From: Oscillospiraceae bacterium
Lineage (GTDB): Bacteria > Bacillota_A > Clostridia > Oscillospirales > Oscillospiraceae
Assembly (NCBI GenBank): GCA_015068055.1
Contig: SVLG01000007.1
Location: forward strand, 1-41,651
DNA: 41,651 nt
Direction: 5' to 3'
Part shown: positions 8,520 to 16,964 of the stretch, one piece after another
How the letters are laid out: every line of letters starts with the position of its first letter
How positions within the stretch are numbered: position 1 is the first letter of the stretch
Notes under the pieces: model-generated
What the model was told of the DNA's origin: nothing
What the model saw: the letters and a program-made list of their open reading frames with translations, nothing else
The model's database searches: none
Translations under genes and position numbers: made by a program

Positions 8520-8612
8520 TGAGCTGCCTCCCCGGTTTAATATAATTCCTTTTGATTATAATACCGTTTACCGGAGAAAAATGCAAGTCCCCGGAATATC
8601 CCCCCGGGGGGC

Positions 8613-8641
8613 TTGCGCTGGTTATGATTTTAAGTTATAGT
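8613..8641 (+). promoter_or_regulatory. Orphan promoter ahead of a candidate small RNA
   Basis: TTGCGC (8613-8618), 17-base spacer, TATAGT (8636-8641). No gene starts before the terminator at 8671-8716, so this promoter appears to drive a short non-coding transcript. Confidence 0.5.
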
Positions 8642-8647
8642 GTCATG

Positions 8648-8716
8648 CAGAAAGTGCCATCCTTTCGAAAAAGAGAGATCTTTCGCTGCGGCAGCTGCGG
8701 ATGATCTCTCTTTTTT
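8648..8716 (+). ncRNA. Candidate small RNA (about 70 nt) with its own promoter and terminator
   Basis: Start inferred from the promoter at 8613-8641; the end is the T tract of the hairpin GAGAGATC (8673-8680) / GATCTCTC (8703-8710) followed by six T. A short open frame (ATG at 8645, stop at 8702-8704) would give a 19-residue peptide ending RCGSCG, but it has no ribosome binding site and its ATG falls at the predicted transcription start, so I favour RNA. hfq in the same window makes an sRNA plausible. The alternative is a leader or a remnant terminator. Confidence 0.4.
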
Positions 8717-8808
8717 ATTGACTTCTCCCCTGATCTGTGTTATTTATCTTAATACAGTTACGAAAATGTAAATTATGTAATATTTCTTTACCTCTCGGCG
8801 GGATTTGC

Positions 8809-8836
8809 TTGCACCCCTCTATATGTGTGTTATACT
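8809..8836 (+). promoter_or_regulatory. Predicted proC promoter
   Basis: TTGCAC (8809-8814) and TATACT (8831-8836) with a 16-base spacer, 25 bases before the proC start. Confidence 0.6.
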
Positions 8837-8861
8837 GAAAAGAAAAACGGAGGTTCTTGCT

Positions 8862-9668
8862 ATGGATAATAAGACCTTTTCCTTTATAGGCTGCGGCAAC
8901 ATGGGCGGGGCTCTGGCCCGGGCGGCGGCTCAGCGGATGGATGCAGCCGACATACTGCTCGCCAACCGAAGTGCCTGCAAGGCGGAAGAACTGGCCGCTG
9001 AGCTGGGAGCAAAAAGCTGTACCGTGGCCGAGGCGGCAGAAAAGGGCCGGTTTATTTTTTTGGGTGTAAAGCCCCAGAGTATGCGGGAACTGGCCGGACA
9101 CATCGTGCCCATCCTCCGCAATCGCAGCGACCGCTTTGTGCTGGTGAGCATGGCCGCAGGCATCAGCATCGAGCGGCTGCGTACCCTGTTCAACGCGGAC
9201 TATCCGGTGGTGCGCATCTGTCCCAACACGCCGGTTTCCATTGGCCGGGGACTGGTGGCCTGGTGTGCCCAGGGAGTGACCCCGGCGGAGATGGACACGC
9301 TCTGTGCGGTCATGTCCGGGGCCGGAGACTGGGACGAGGTGGGCGAGAAGCTCATGGATGTCTGCACAGTGGTGGGCGGCAGCACGCCGGCCTTTGCCTA
9401 TATGTTTATTGAGGCTCTGGCCGACGGCGCGGTGCGCTGTGGCATGCCCCGGAAAAAAGCGCTCTTTTACGCGGCCAGAGCGGTGGAAGGTGCGGCGGCG
9501 CTGGTGAATGAGAGCGGACAGCATCCCGGTGAACTGAAGGACGCGGTCTGCTCCCCCAACGGCAGTACCATTGTGGGCGTCAACGTACTGGAGGAGCATG
9601 CTTTCCGGGCGGCAGCCATGGACGCGGTCTGCGCCGCTGTGGAGCGCACGGGCAATATGGGAAAGTGA
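8862..9668 (+). CDS. proC: Pyrroline-5-carboxylate reductase
   Basis: A 268-aa NAD(P)H-dependent enzyme that reduces pyrroline-5-carboxylate to proline, the last step of proline synthesis. The Rossmann motif is FIGCGNMGGALARA (residues 7-20). The signature near the C-terminus reads CSPNGSTIVGVNVLEEHAFR, matching the family pattern with conserved P-G-G/N-S/T-T. PNTPVSIGRGLVAW in the middle is also typical. GGAGG lies 9 bases before the ATG at 8862. No proA or proB is adjacent. A 9-bp hairpin (9662-9682) overlaps the stop codon. Confidence 0.93.
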   Translation: MDNKTFSFIGCGNMGGALARAAAQRMDAADILLANRSACKAEELAAELGAKSCTVAEAAEKGRFIFLGVKPQSMRELAGHIVPILRNRSDRFVLVSMAAGISIERLRTLFNADYPVVRICPNTPVSIGRGLVAWCAQGVTPAEMDTLCAVMSGAGDWDEVGEKLMDVCTVVGGSTPAFAYMFIEALADGAVRCGMPRKKALFYAARAVEGAAALVNESGQHPGELKDAVCSPNGSTIVGVNVLEEHAFRAAAMDAVCAAVERTGNMGK

Positions 9669-9682
9669 AACATTTTCACTTT
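9662..9682. terminator. Small hairpin over the proC stop codon
   Basis: AAAGTGAAA / TTTCACTTT with a three-base loop and a weak following A/T tract. It could be a weak terminator or an operator for the downstream ABC operon. Confidence 0.35.
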
Positions 9683-9724
9683 AAAACCGTCTATAGAATT
9701 GAAACTTAGTTACAGGAGTATGCC

Positions 9725-11026
9725 ATGAAACGTTTTCTTTCTTTGCTTCTTTGTGTTCTGCTCCTTTCGTCTTTCAGCGCCTGCGGCGGCGGGGAGGAGA
9801 GCGTGGCCGTGCAGGCGGTGAGTATGATCGCCGGCGGAGGCGGCACACTGGTGGAGCGCTGTGCCGGCAAGGTGGTCTCCGGCGAGACGGCGAAACTCCA
9901 GAAGGACGCCGACAAGAAGGTTCTGGAAGTGCTGGTCAGGGAGGGCGATATGGTCCGGGAAGGCGATGTCCTTTTCAGCTATGATGCCGCCGCCATGGAA
10001 CTGGAACTGGAAAAGCTGAAGTTGGAACTGCAGGGGCTGGAGAATACCATCGTTACTGCCAGCGCCGACATTGAGGAGCTGGAACGGCAGAAGGCCATGG
10101 TTTACGTGACCAATCAGCTGAGTTACACCATTCAGATTGACACCAAGAAGGCCGACCTGCGGGAGGCAGAATACAATAAGGTCATCAAGGAGCGGGAGAT
10201 CGCCAATATGGAGGCGGCTTTGCAGGCCACCGAGATCGTCTCGCCCATCTCCGGCCGGGTCATGAGCGTCCAGGAAAATGCCTCTGCTTCCTCCGGCGGT
10301 GAGGGCCAGGGCGATGCCTTCATCACCGTGATGGATGTGAGCCGCTACCGGGTGCAGGGCACGCTCAACGAACTCAACCTCGGCACCCTTTACGAGGGCA
10401 TGAGTGTGCTGGTCCGCTCCCGCATGGATGAAAACAGCCTGTGGCAGGGCGTCATCGAGCGTGTCGACTGGGAAAACCCTGTCTCCGGCAACGATAACCA
10501 GATGTACTACATGGGTCCCACCGACGAGATGACCTCCAGCAGCAAGTATCCCTTCTATGTGACGCTGGACAATATTGATGGGCTGATTTTGGGCCAGCAT
10601 GTCTATGTGGAGCCCGACTACGGCCAGTCCCGGACAGCCGAGGGCCTCTGGATCCCTGTCTGGTACATTTCCGATGTGGAGTCCTCCCCCTGGGTCTGGG
10701 CCGCCAACGGCCGGGATAAACTGGAAAAGCGCAGCGTGGTGCTGGGCGGGGAGGATCCGGAACTGGGGCTCCGGCAGATTGTCGGTGGTCTGGAATTCAC
10801 CGACTACATAGCCTTCCCGCAGGAAGGCCTTCGCGCAGGTCAGACGGTGGACCGCTTCAGTGAACAGAGCTTTGGCGGCGATGTCTACGCCAGTGCCTCC
10901 AATGCTGTTTACGCCAGTGACGGCGATGCCATGACCTTTGCCAGCGACGGCGATGCCGTTTATGCCAGCGACGGGGATGCGCTCGTCGTGCAGGAGATCA
11001 TCCTTGAGGAAGGCACGGTGGGCTGA
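9725..11026 (+). CDS. HlyD/MacA-type adaptor lipoprotein of an ABC export system
   Basis: A 433-aa extracytoplasmic adaptor. A lipoprotein signal (MKRFLSLLLCVLLLSSFSAC, Cys20) is followed by a barrel-sandwich half (ETAKLQKDADKKVLEVLVREGDMV), a coiled-coil hairpin (about residues 90-165), the returning half (EIVSPISGRVMSVQENA) and beta-barrel domains. Near the C-terminus a short repeat of Y/F-A-S-D-G-D-A units (DNA 10885-10980) forms an acidic low-complexity tail. It is first in a four-gene operon with the ATPase, a second adaptor and the permease; its stop overlaps the ATPase start (TGATG). Start chosen from ACAGGAG before the ATG. Cargo unknown; MacAB-TolC-type systems export peptides, lipids or macrolides. 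Confidence 0.82.
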   Translation: MKRFLSLLLCVLLLSSFSACGGGEESVAVQAVSMIAGGGGTLVERCAGKVVSGETAKLQKDADKKVLEVLVREGDMVREGDVLFSYDAAAMELELEKLKLELQGLENTIVTASADIEELERQKAMVYVTNQLSYTIQIDTKKADLREAEYNKVIKEREIANMEAALQATEIVSPISGRVMSVQENASASSGGEGQGDAFITVMDVSRYRVQGTLNELNLGTLYEGMSVLVRSRMDENSLWQGVIERVDWENPVSGNDNQMYYMGPTDEMTSSSKYPFYVTLDNIDGLILGQHVYVEPDYGQSRTAEGLWIPVWYISDVESSPWVWAANGRDKLEKRSVVLGGEDPELGLRQIVGGLEFTDYIAFPQEGLRAGQTVDRFSEQSFGGDVYASASNAVYASDGDAMTFASDGDAVYASDGDALVVQEIILEEGTVG

Positions 11027-11706
11027 TGCTGCTGGAAATGAAGAAGATCTGCAAGGACTACCCTCAGGGGCGGGACGTGCTCCATGCCCTGAAGGATGTG
11101 GACCTGCAGGTGAACGAGGGGGATTACATTGCCATCATGGGCCGCAGCGGCTCCGGCAAGACTACCCTGATGAACATCATCGGCTGTCTGGATACCGCCA
11201 CCAGCGGCAGCTACTTTCTGGACGGTGAGGACGTGGCCGGACGCAGCGAGGATCAACTGGCCGACCTCCGAAACCGCGCTCTGGGCTTTGTGTTCCAGAG
11301 CTATCATCTCCTGCCTCGGCTGACGGCCCAGGAAAACGTGGCTCTGCCGCTGCTCTACGCGGGTGTGGATAAAAAGACCCGGCTGGAACGGGCCGCGGAG
11401 GAACTCCGACACATGGGACTGGGCGACAAGCTGAACTCCCGGCCCAACCAACTCTCCGGCGGTCAGTGCCAGCGCGTGGCCATTGCCCGGGCCATGGTGA
11501 ACCGGCCCCGACTGCTGCTGGCCGACGAGCCTACCGGCGCGCTGGACAGTGTGTCCGGCGCCGAGATCATGAACATCTTCTCCCGACTCAATGAGGAGGG
11601 AACCACCGTCCTTCTCATCACCCATGAGCGCTTTATCGCCGACTATGCCAAAAAGACCCTCTATATCCGCGACGGCGTTTTGCAGGAGGAGGATATCTAT
11701 GACTAA
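11026..11706 (+). CDS. MacB-type ABC transporter ATPase
   Basis: A 226-aa ATP-binding subunit of the MacB/LolD-type group. Walker A GRSGSGKT is near residues 39-46, the signature LSGGQCQR near 143, Walker [13 protein letters not shown] near 163, and the H-loop in LLITHE near 200. The Q-loop context [20 protein letters not shown] is characteristic of the MacB/LolD/FtsE cluster. It starts inside the stop codon of the upstream adaptor gene and overlaps the next adaptor gene by 8 bases, so the operon is tightly coupled. It powers the permease encoded at 13263-14513. Confidence 0.93.
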   Translation: MLLEMKKICKDYPQGRDVLHALKDVDLQVNEGDYIAIMGRSGSGKTTLMNIIGCLDTATSGSYFLDGEDVAGRSEDQLADLRNRALGFVFQSYHLLPRLTAQENVALPLLYAGVDKKTRLERAAEELRHMGLGDKLNSRPNQLSGGQCQRVAIARAMVNRPRLLLADEPTGALDSVSGAEIMNIFSRLNEEGTTVLLITHERFIADYAKKTLYIRDGVLQEEDIYD

Positions 11707-13252
11707 ACTCTTTGCAAAAATGCCCAAAGCCTTGCGCATCGGTCTTTTGGCCCTTGTGAGCGCGGCGGTGCTGGGCGGTGCGGTCTTTGGCGTGCTGCTT
11801 TTGATCCGGGGCGGCGGCAGCGCCGTGAACGTCTATGCGGCGGCGGATATCTCCGTTAGCTATGCCAGTTCCGGCGGGGCCCAGACCCAGGGCATGGTGA
11901 CCACGGACAAGATCCAGTCGGTCTACATCACGGCTACCCAGCGCATTACCGAGATCCATGTGAAGGAAGGGGACAAAATCTCCGTGGGGGATCCCGTTCT
12001 TTCCTTTGATACTACCCTCACCGATCTGGAACTGGAACGCCAGCGCATCGCCGTGGAGCAGCTGAAGCTGGATCTGGACAAGGCCTTGCGCCATCAGGCG
12101 GAGGTGAACACCTATCAGGTCTATGTGGCCCCGGCCCCGGCTCCCGAACCGGAGCTGACACCCTCTGCCCTGCCCCTGCTCCGCAAGGGCGCGGGCAGCA
12201 AGGATGACCCCTATGTCTATGTCTGGAACGATACCTGCAGCTACACGGCCTCGTTTTTTGAGTCCATTCTGCCCCATGCGGGTGAGGCCGTCAGCGCCGA
12301 GGGGCTGCCCATGACCTATGTGGTTTTCGAGGTGCGGCGGGGTGACTCGCTGGAGGGTGACATTCTCCGCAGCTGGGAGCTGATCCTGCGCCGGGACCTT
12401 TCCAACAACTGGAGCTTTACGATGGTGGAGCCCGACTACGATCCCAGTGTGGAGGGGGCTGAACCCGAAGCCACCCCCGAACCCGTCACCGGCAACTTTG
12501 TCAGCTCCTGGGCGGAGCTGCAGAAGATGAAGAAAGACGCCGCGCAAAAGCTCATCGATCTGGAGCTGGAGCTGCAGATGGCGGAGCTGAAGTATGAGAC
12601 GCTGGAGTATGAACTTTCCAGCGGCGAGGTTCTCAGCAAGATCGACGGTGTGGTAAAAACCGTGCTGGATCCGGAGGAGGCGCTGGCGGAGAACAAGCCG
12701 GTGGTGCTGCTCTCCGGCGGCGGTGGTTACTATGTCACCGGCGCTCTCAGCGAAACGGAGCTTGCCACCATGAACATCGGCGATACGGTGAATGTCCGCT
12801 CCTGGGAGACCTACGAGCTGCTGAGCGGCAGCATCGTGGAAATCTCCGAATTCCCGGTGGAGGACAACCGCTACTGGCACTACAGCTCCGGCAACCAGAA
12901 CGTTTCCCTCTATCCCTTTACGGTCTTCCTGCCCGAGGATGTGACGCTGCGGGAGAATGAGTATGTGGAAATGAGCTATGACCCGGGTGCGGCGGAAGGC
13001 GGGGGCGGGCTTTGCCTCCAGAATGCCTTTATCCGCAGCGAGAACGGCAAGAGTTATATCTGGGTCCGGAACGCCGAAGGCCTTCTTGAAAAACGGGAAG
13101 TGCAGACCGGCCGCAGTCTCTGGGGCAGCTACCTGGAGATCCTTTCGGGCTTTGGACCGGAGGACTATGTAGCCTTTCCTTACGGACGCAGCATCCGGGA
13201 CGGGGCCAGAACCCGGGAGGCCACCGTGGACGAGCTTTACAGCTATTACTGA
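11699..13252 (+). CDS. Second HlyD-type adaptor with a large inserted domain
   Basis: A 517-aa membrane-anchored adaptor. One N-terminal membrane helix (about residues 13-35) is followed by a barrel-sandwich half (ITEIHVKEGDKISVGDPVLS), a first hairpin helix (about 101-140) and a second helix (about 268-310). A returning half (SKIDGVVKTVLDPEEAL) and beta domains complete it. Between the two helices are about 130 residues that are not coiled coil: a Pro/Glu-rich stretch, a globular part with KDDPYVYVWNDTCSYTASFF, and an acidic Pro/Glu/Thr linker. Such an insert at the hairpin tip is unusual; it may dock a wall or substrate component. GAGGAGGATATCT precedes the ATG. The upstream lipoprotein adaptor is a likely partner. 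Confidence 0.8.
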   Translation: MTKLFAKMPKALRIGLLALVSAAVLGGAVFGVLLLIRGGGSAVNVYAAADISVSYASSGGAQTQGMVTTDKIQSVYITATQRITEIHVKEGDKISVGDPVLSFDTTLTDLELERQRIAVEQLKLDLDKALRHQAEVNTYQVYVAPAPAPEPELTPSALPLLRKGAGSKDDPYVYVWNDTCSYTASFFESILPHAGEAVSAEGLPMTYVVFEVRRGDSLEGDILRSWELILRRDLSNNWSFTMVEPDYDPSVEGAEPEATPEPVTGNFVSSWAELQKMKKDAAQKLIDLELELQMAELKYETLEYELSSGEVLSKIDGVVKTVLDPEEALAENKPVVLLSGGGGYYVTGALSETELATMNIGDTVNVRSWETYELLSGSIVEISEFPVEDNRYWHYSSGNQNVSLYPFTVFLPEDVTLRENEYVEMSYDPGAAEGGGGLCLQNAFIRSENGKSYIWVRNAEGLLEKREVQTGRSLWGSYLEILSGFGPEDYVAFPYGRSIRDGARTREATVDELYSYY

Positions 13253-13262
13253 GGAGGACGCC

Positions 13263-14513
13263 ATGCGGGAAAATATCAGTCTTGCCTTTCAGGGCGTCTG
13301 GAACCACAAGCTGCGTTCCTTTCTGACCATGCTGGGCATCATCATCGGCATCGCCTCCATCATTACCATCGTTTCCACCATCCGGGGCACCAGCGAGCAG
13401 ATCAAGGCCAATCTGGTGGGCAGCGGCACCAATGCTGTGGTGGTGCAGCTCTATCAGGATGACTATCCTGCCGACCTCCAGTACAGCGCCCCGCCTTCCG
13501 GCGTTCTTCCCATCTCCGAGGAAACCCGGGAGGCTCTGCTGGAACTGGACCGGGTGGAAAACGTCTCCCTTTACAGTGTGCGTAACTGGACCGACGGGGT
13601 CTATTACGCCGACACCGCCTATACCGGTGCCCTCTACGGGGTGGATGCCCATTACTTTGACGTGTGCGGCTATAAGCTCAGCTACGGCCGCAGTTTCCTG
13701 CCCGGGGACTTCCGTGATTTCCGCAAGGTGGTGGTGCTGGACAGCACCGCCTGCACCACGCTCTTTGCCGGCAGCTATCCGGTGGGCAAAACTGTGGAGA
13801 TCATGGGTGAGCCATACACCGTCATCGGTGTGGTGGCCCAGGAAAAGCCGGAACCGGAGATCCATACGATCAACGACTACTATACCTATAACCAGAGCAG
13901 CGGCGGTATCCTCTTTATTCCCCTGAGCACCTGGCCCATTCTCTATCGCTTTGACGAACCCCAAAGCGCGGTGCTCCGGGCCCGGAGTACCGACGACATG
14001 ACCCAAGTGGGGCAGGAGGCCGCCAAGCTTCTCACCGCCTCCCAGATCCGCAGCGAGGGCAGCAACTATTCCTACCGCTCTCAGGACCTTATGGAACAGG
14101 CGGAAAAGCTGCAGGAGCTTTCCAACTCCACCAACCGTCAGCTCCTCTGGATTGCCAGTATCTCCCTGCTGGTGGGCGGCATCGGCGTGATGAACATCAT
14201 GCTGGTCACCGTCACCGAGCGCACCCGGGAGATCGGCCTGAAAAAGGCCATCGGGGCCCGGAAAAAGGTTATTCTCTGGCAGTTTCTTACGGAGGCAGCT
14301 GTGCTGACCGGTGTGGGCGGTGTGCTGGGCGTTATCGCCGGCGTTGCCCTGTCCCGACTCATCAGCGCCGTCATGGGTACGCCCACGGCTGTGAGTCCCG
14401 GTGCTACGGTGGTTGCCCTGCTCTTTTCCACGCTGATCGGTGTGATTTTTGGCTTGCTCCCGGCTATCAAGGCCGCCAATCTCAACCCCATCGACGCCCT
14501 GAGACGGGAATAA
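13263..14513 (+). CDS. MacB-type ABC transporter permease
   Basis: A 416-aa permease with the MacB/FtsX fold: an N-terminal membrane helix after the amphipathic start MRENISLAFQGVWNHKLRSF (LTMLGIIIGIASIITIV), a large extracytoplasmic domain (about residues 45-280) and three C-terminal helices near 290-310, 340-365 and 378-398. Conserved cytoplasmic motifs are RTREIGLKKAIGARK (coupling helix) and the C-terminal PAIKAANLNPIDALRRE. GAGGAGG sits before the ATG. It is last in the four-gene export operon, which ends at the terminator 14515-14557. Substrate not predictable from sequence. Confidence 0.92.
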   Translation: MRENISLAFQGVWNHKLRSFLTMLGIIIGIASIITIVSTIRGTSEQIKANLVGSGTNAVVVQLYQDDYPADLQYSAPPSGVLPISEETREALLELDRVENVSLYSVRNWTDGVYYADTAYTGALYGVDAHYFDVCGYKLSYGRSFLPGDFRDFRKVVVLDSTACTTLFAGSYPVGKTVEIMGEPYTVIGVVAQEKPEPEIHTINDYYTYNQSSGGILFIPLSTWPILYRFDEPQSAVLRARSTDDMTQVGQEAAKLLTASQIRSEGSNYSYRSQDLMEQAEKLQELSNSTNRQLLWIASISLLVGGIGVMNIMLVTVTERTREIGLKKAIGARKKVILWQFLTEAAVLTGVGGVLGVIAGVALSRLISAVMGTPTAVSPGATVVALLFSTLIGVIFGLLPAIKAANLNPIDALRRE

Positions 14514-14514
14514 A

Positions 14515-14557
14515 AATAAGAAAGACCCGATGCTTTTTGCATCGGGTCTTTCTTATT
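14515..14557. terminator. Bidirectional intrinsic terminator
   Basis: A 19-bp perfect stem (14515-14533 with 14539-14557) and a T5 loop, rich in A on one side and T on the other. It ends the ABC operon and the convergent cyclophilin gene. Confidence 0.9.
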
Positions 14558-14566
14558 AATAATGTA

Positions 14567-15148
14567 TCAGTCCAGAACCTTGATCTCTTTGATCACGGGC
14601 TGGTTGGCGCTGGCCACATAACCGTCGGAGCCGGTGGTGGCGGTGCCGGCACAGATCTGATCCACCACGTTGATGCCGCTGATGACATAGCCGAATACGG
14701 CGAAGTCACCGTCCAGATAGGTGGCATCGGACTGGAGGATGTAGAACTGGCAGGAGGCGCTGTTGTAGTGGGTGCCGCGGGCCATACCGATGGCGCCGCG
14801 GGTGTTGGTCAGGGAGTTGGCCACGCCGTTGGCAGTGAACTCACCCTCAATGGTGGTGCCGGAGGTGCCGGTGCCGTTGCCGTTGGGGTCGCCGCCGTAG
14901 ATGGCGAAGCCATCAATGACACGGTAGAAGCTGTTGCCGTCATAGAAACCCTTCTTGGCCAGATTCAGGAAGTTGGAGGCCGTGATGGGGGCGATGTCGG
15001 CGTTGATCTCGATGGTGATGGTGCCGTATTCCTCCACCACGATCTCAGCGTGGTGGGTACCCTTCCAGCTCTTGGAGCCGCCGCCGCAGCCGGCGAGGGC
15101 GCAGAGAAGCAGAACGAGGGCAAGGGTGAGTGCAAGAGAACGTTTCAT
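14567..15148 (-). CDS. Cyclophilin-type peptidyl-prolyl isomerase, lipoprotein
   Basis: A 193-aa secreted lipoprotein: signal MKRSLALTLALVLLLCALAG ends at a lipobox before Cys21, then a cyclophilin domain (about 33-193). It catalyses cis-trans isomerisation of X-Pro bonds, here outside the membrane. Seen: NFLNLAKKGFYDGNSFYRVI with the catalytic Arg of FYRVI, GDPNGNGTGTSG, the GAIGMARG strand and the SASCQFYIL strand, which replaces the usual SSQFFI. AGGAGG is 8 bases before the ATG. It follows the phosphoglucomutase gene by 24 bases and is probably the last gene of the murA operon. Confidence 0.9.
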   Translation of the reverse strand: MKRSLALTLALVLLLCALAGCGGGSKSWKGTHHAEIVVEEYGTITIEINADIAPITASNFLNLAKKGFYDGNSFYRVIDGFAIYGGDPNGNGTGTSGTTIEGEFTANGVANSLTNTRGAIGMARGTHYNSASCQFYILQSDATYLDGDFAVFGYVISGINVVDQICAGTATTGSDGYVASANQPVIKEIKVLD

Positions 15149-15172
15149 GGGTAAATACCTCCTTTTGAGGGG

Positions 15173-16903
15173 TTAGTCGGCCATGTGCTGCGCGTAGTCG
15201 GCGTAGCGGTCGCGCTTGGCACGGCAATCGGCGGCACTCTCGCCCCGGGCCAGAACGTAGATCTTGATCTTGGGCTCGGTGCCGCTGGGACGAACCACCA
15301 GATTGGAGCCGTCGGCCAGCTCAAAGTAGAGAACGTTGCTGCCGACGATGGGGGTCTTTTCCACGGTGCCCAGACCGGGGATAACGATGTCGCCGCTCTG
15401 GTAGTCGCGGACGCGGGTTACATTGGTGCCGGCGATCTGCGCGGGAGGATCGGAGCGGAGAGAGGACATCAGTGCCTGCATCTCACGGAGACCATCCACA
15501 CCGTACATGAAGAGGTTCACGGTCTTTTCGGCGTAGTGACCGTACTTTTCGTAGAGAGCCTCCATGGCATCCAGCAGAGTCTTGCCCTGAGCGTGCCAGT
15601 AGGCGGCCATCTCGGCGATCATCATGGAGGCGGTGACGGCGTCCTTGTCCCGGACAAAGTCGCCCATCATATAGCCGTAGCTCTCCTCGAAGGCGAGGAT
15701 GTACTCGTAGTAGTTGCCCTTCTCGGCGTACTCGGCCAGCTTTTCGGCCATGAACTTGAAGCCGGTGAAGGTCTCCTCAAAGTGGATGCCGTTCTTTTCG
15801 CAGACGGCGCGGACCATGGCGGAGCTGACGATGGTGGTGAGGGCTGCGGGATGCTCGGGCAGGGTGCCCAGCGCCTTGCGGGCGGTGTAGACATAGTCCA
15901 GCAGGAGGACGCCCATCTGGTTGCCGGTGATGGGGACGTACTCGTCGCCGCGGCGGACCAGAACACCCACGCGGTCGCTGTCAGGGTCGGTGCCGATGAT
16001 GAGGTTGCTGCCAACCTCTTTGGCCAGGTCAACGGCCAGATAGAAACCCTCGGGGTTTTCGGGGTTGGGGCTCTTGACCGTGGGGAAGGCACCGTCCAGC
16101 ACCATCTGCTCGGCGACGGGGTAGAGGTGCTTGATGCCCAGCCGCTTCAGCGCTTCGGGGACCAGCTTCCAGCCGCAGCCGTGGAAGGGGGTAAAGACGA
16201 TCTTCAGCTCGTCGGCCACGGCAGCCACGGTGTCTTTGTTGATGGCCTGCGCGCAGACGCAGTCCAGATAGGCCGCGTCGGTCTCCTCGCCAATGATCTC
16301 GATGAGACCCTTTTCAAGGGCTTCTTCGTAGGCCATGCGCCGGGGCGCGGTGAAGACGTCGCTTTGTTCCATGATGGCGGCGATCTCGGCGGCCTCTTTG
16401 GGAGGAAGCTGGGCACCGTCATCCCAGTAGACCTTGTAGCCGTTATACTCCTTGGGGTTGTGGCTGGCGGTTACGTTGATGCCCGCCTGAGCCTTGTAAT
16501 AGCGGATGGCGAAGGAGAGCTCGGGAGTGGGACGGAGAGACTCAAAGAGACGGACATGGATGCCGTTGGCAGCCATGACGCAGGCGGCCTCCCGGGCAAA
16601 GTCCTCGCCGTTGAGACGGCAGTCGCGGCAGACCACGACGCCGCGCTGCATGGCCTCCTCGCCGCACTTGGCAACCACTTCGGCAAAGGCCTGGGTGGCG
16701 TGGCGGATGATGTGGATGTTCATGCGGTTGGTACCAAGCCCCATCACACCGCGCAGACCCGCCGTGCCAAAGGCCAGGGGGGCAAAGAAGCGGTCCTCAA
16801 TTTCCTTGTCGTTGTCACGGATGGCATTGAGCTCGGCCCATTCCGCCTCGCTGAGAGAGGGGCTGTCCAGCCAGCTCTGATAGATTTCGCGCCAATTGCT
16901 CAT
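15173..16903 (-). CDS. Alpha-phosphoglucomutase / phosphomannomutase
   Basis: A 576-aa alpha-D-phosphohexomutase that interconverts glucose-1-phosphate and glucose-6-phosphate (or the mannose pair), feeding wall and glycogen precursors. The phosphoserine loop is TASHNP (145-150, Ser147), the magnesium loop DPDSDR (306-311), the sugar-binding loop FEESYGYM near 400 and the phosphate-binding RPSGTEPKIK near residue 545. The length matches the PgcA-type group of Bacillota. GGAGGAAG precedes the ATG. It sits 61 bases after rlmH on the same strand. Confidence 0.92.
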   Translation of the reverse strand: MSNWREIYQSWLDSPSLSEAEWAELNAIRDNDKEIEDRFFAPLAFGTAGLRGVMGLGTNRMNIHIIRHATQAFAEVVAKCGEEAMQRGVVVCRDCRLNGEDFAREAACVMAANGIHVRLFESLRPTPELSFAIRYYKAQAGINVTASHNPKEYNGYKVYWDDGAQLPPKEAAEIAAIMEQSDVFTAPRRMAYEEALEKGLIEIIGEETDAAYLDCVCAQAINKDTVAAVADELKIVFTPFHGCGWKLVPEALKRLGIKHLYPVAEQMVLDGAFPTVKSPNPENPEGFYLAVDLAKEVGSNLIIGTDPDSDRVGVLVRRGDEYVPITGNQMGVLLLDYVYTARKALGTLPEHPAALTTIVSSAMVRAVCEKNGIHFEETFTGFKFMAEKLAEYAEKGNYYEYILAFEESYGYMMGDFVRDKDAVTASMMIAEMAAYWHAQGKTLLDAMEALYEKYGHYAEKTVNLFMYGVDGLREMQALMSSLRSDPPAQIAGTNVTRVRDYQSGDIVIPGLGTVEKTPIVGSNVLYFELADGSNLVVRPSGTEPKIKIYVLARGESAADCRAKRDRYADYAQHMAD

Positions 16904-16964
16904 TTTGTATTCTTCCTCCTCCGGTTCTTATTAATGGTTGAAGGGCAACCGCTCCGGTGCCCGG

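Larger units (their letters stand above)
8520..8861. other. Intergenic region with divergent control sequences and a candidate small RNA
   Basis: A 342-base gap between the divergent kinase-like gene and proC. The left part holds the probable -10 of the minus-strand operon. The middle (8613-8716) is an orphan promoter and terminator facing right. The right part is AT-rich, contains a short palindromic GTAAATTATGTAATATT stretch and ends with the proC promoter. Confidence 0.6.

Noticed and set aside
8645..8704. A 19-residue peptide ending RCGSCG within the orphan transcript.
   Set aside because: No ribosome binding site, and the ATG lies at the predicted transcription start; kept only as a note under the candidate RNA.
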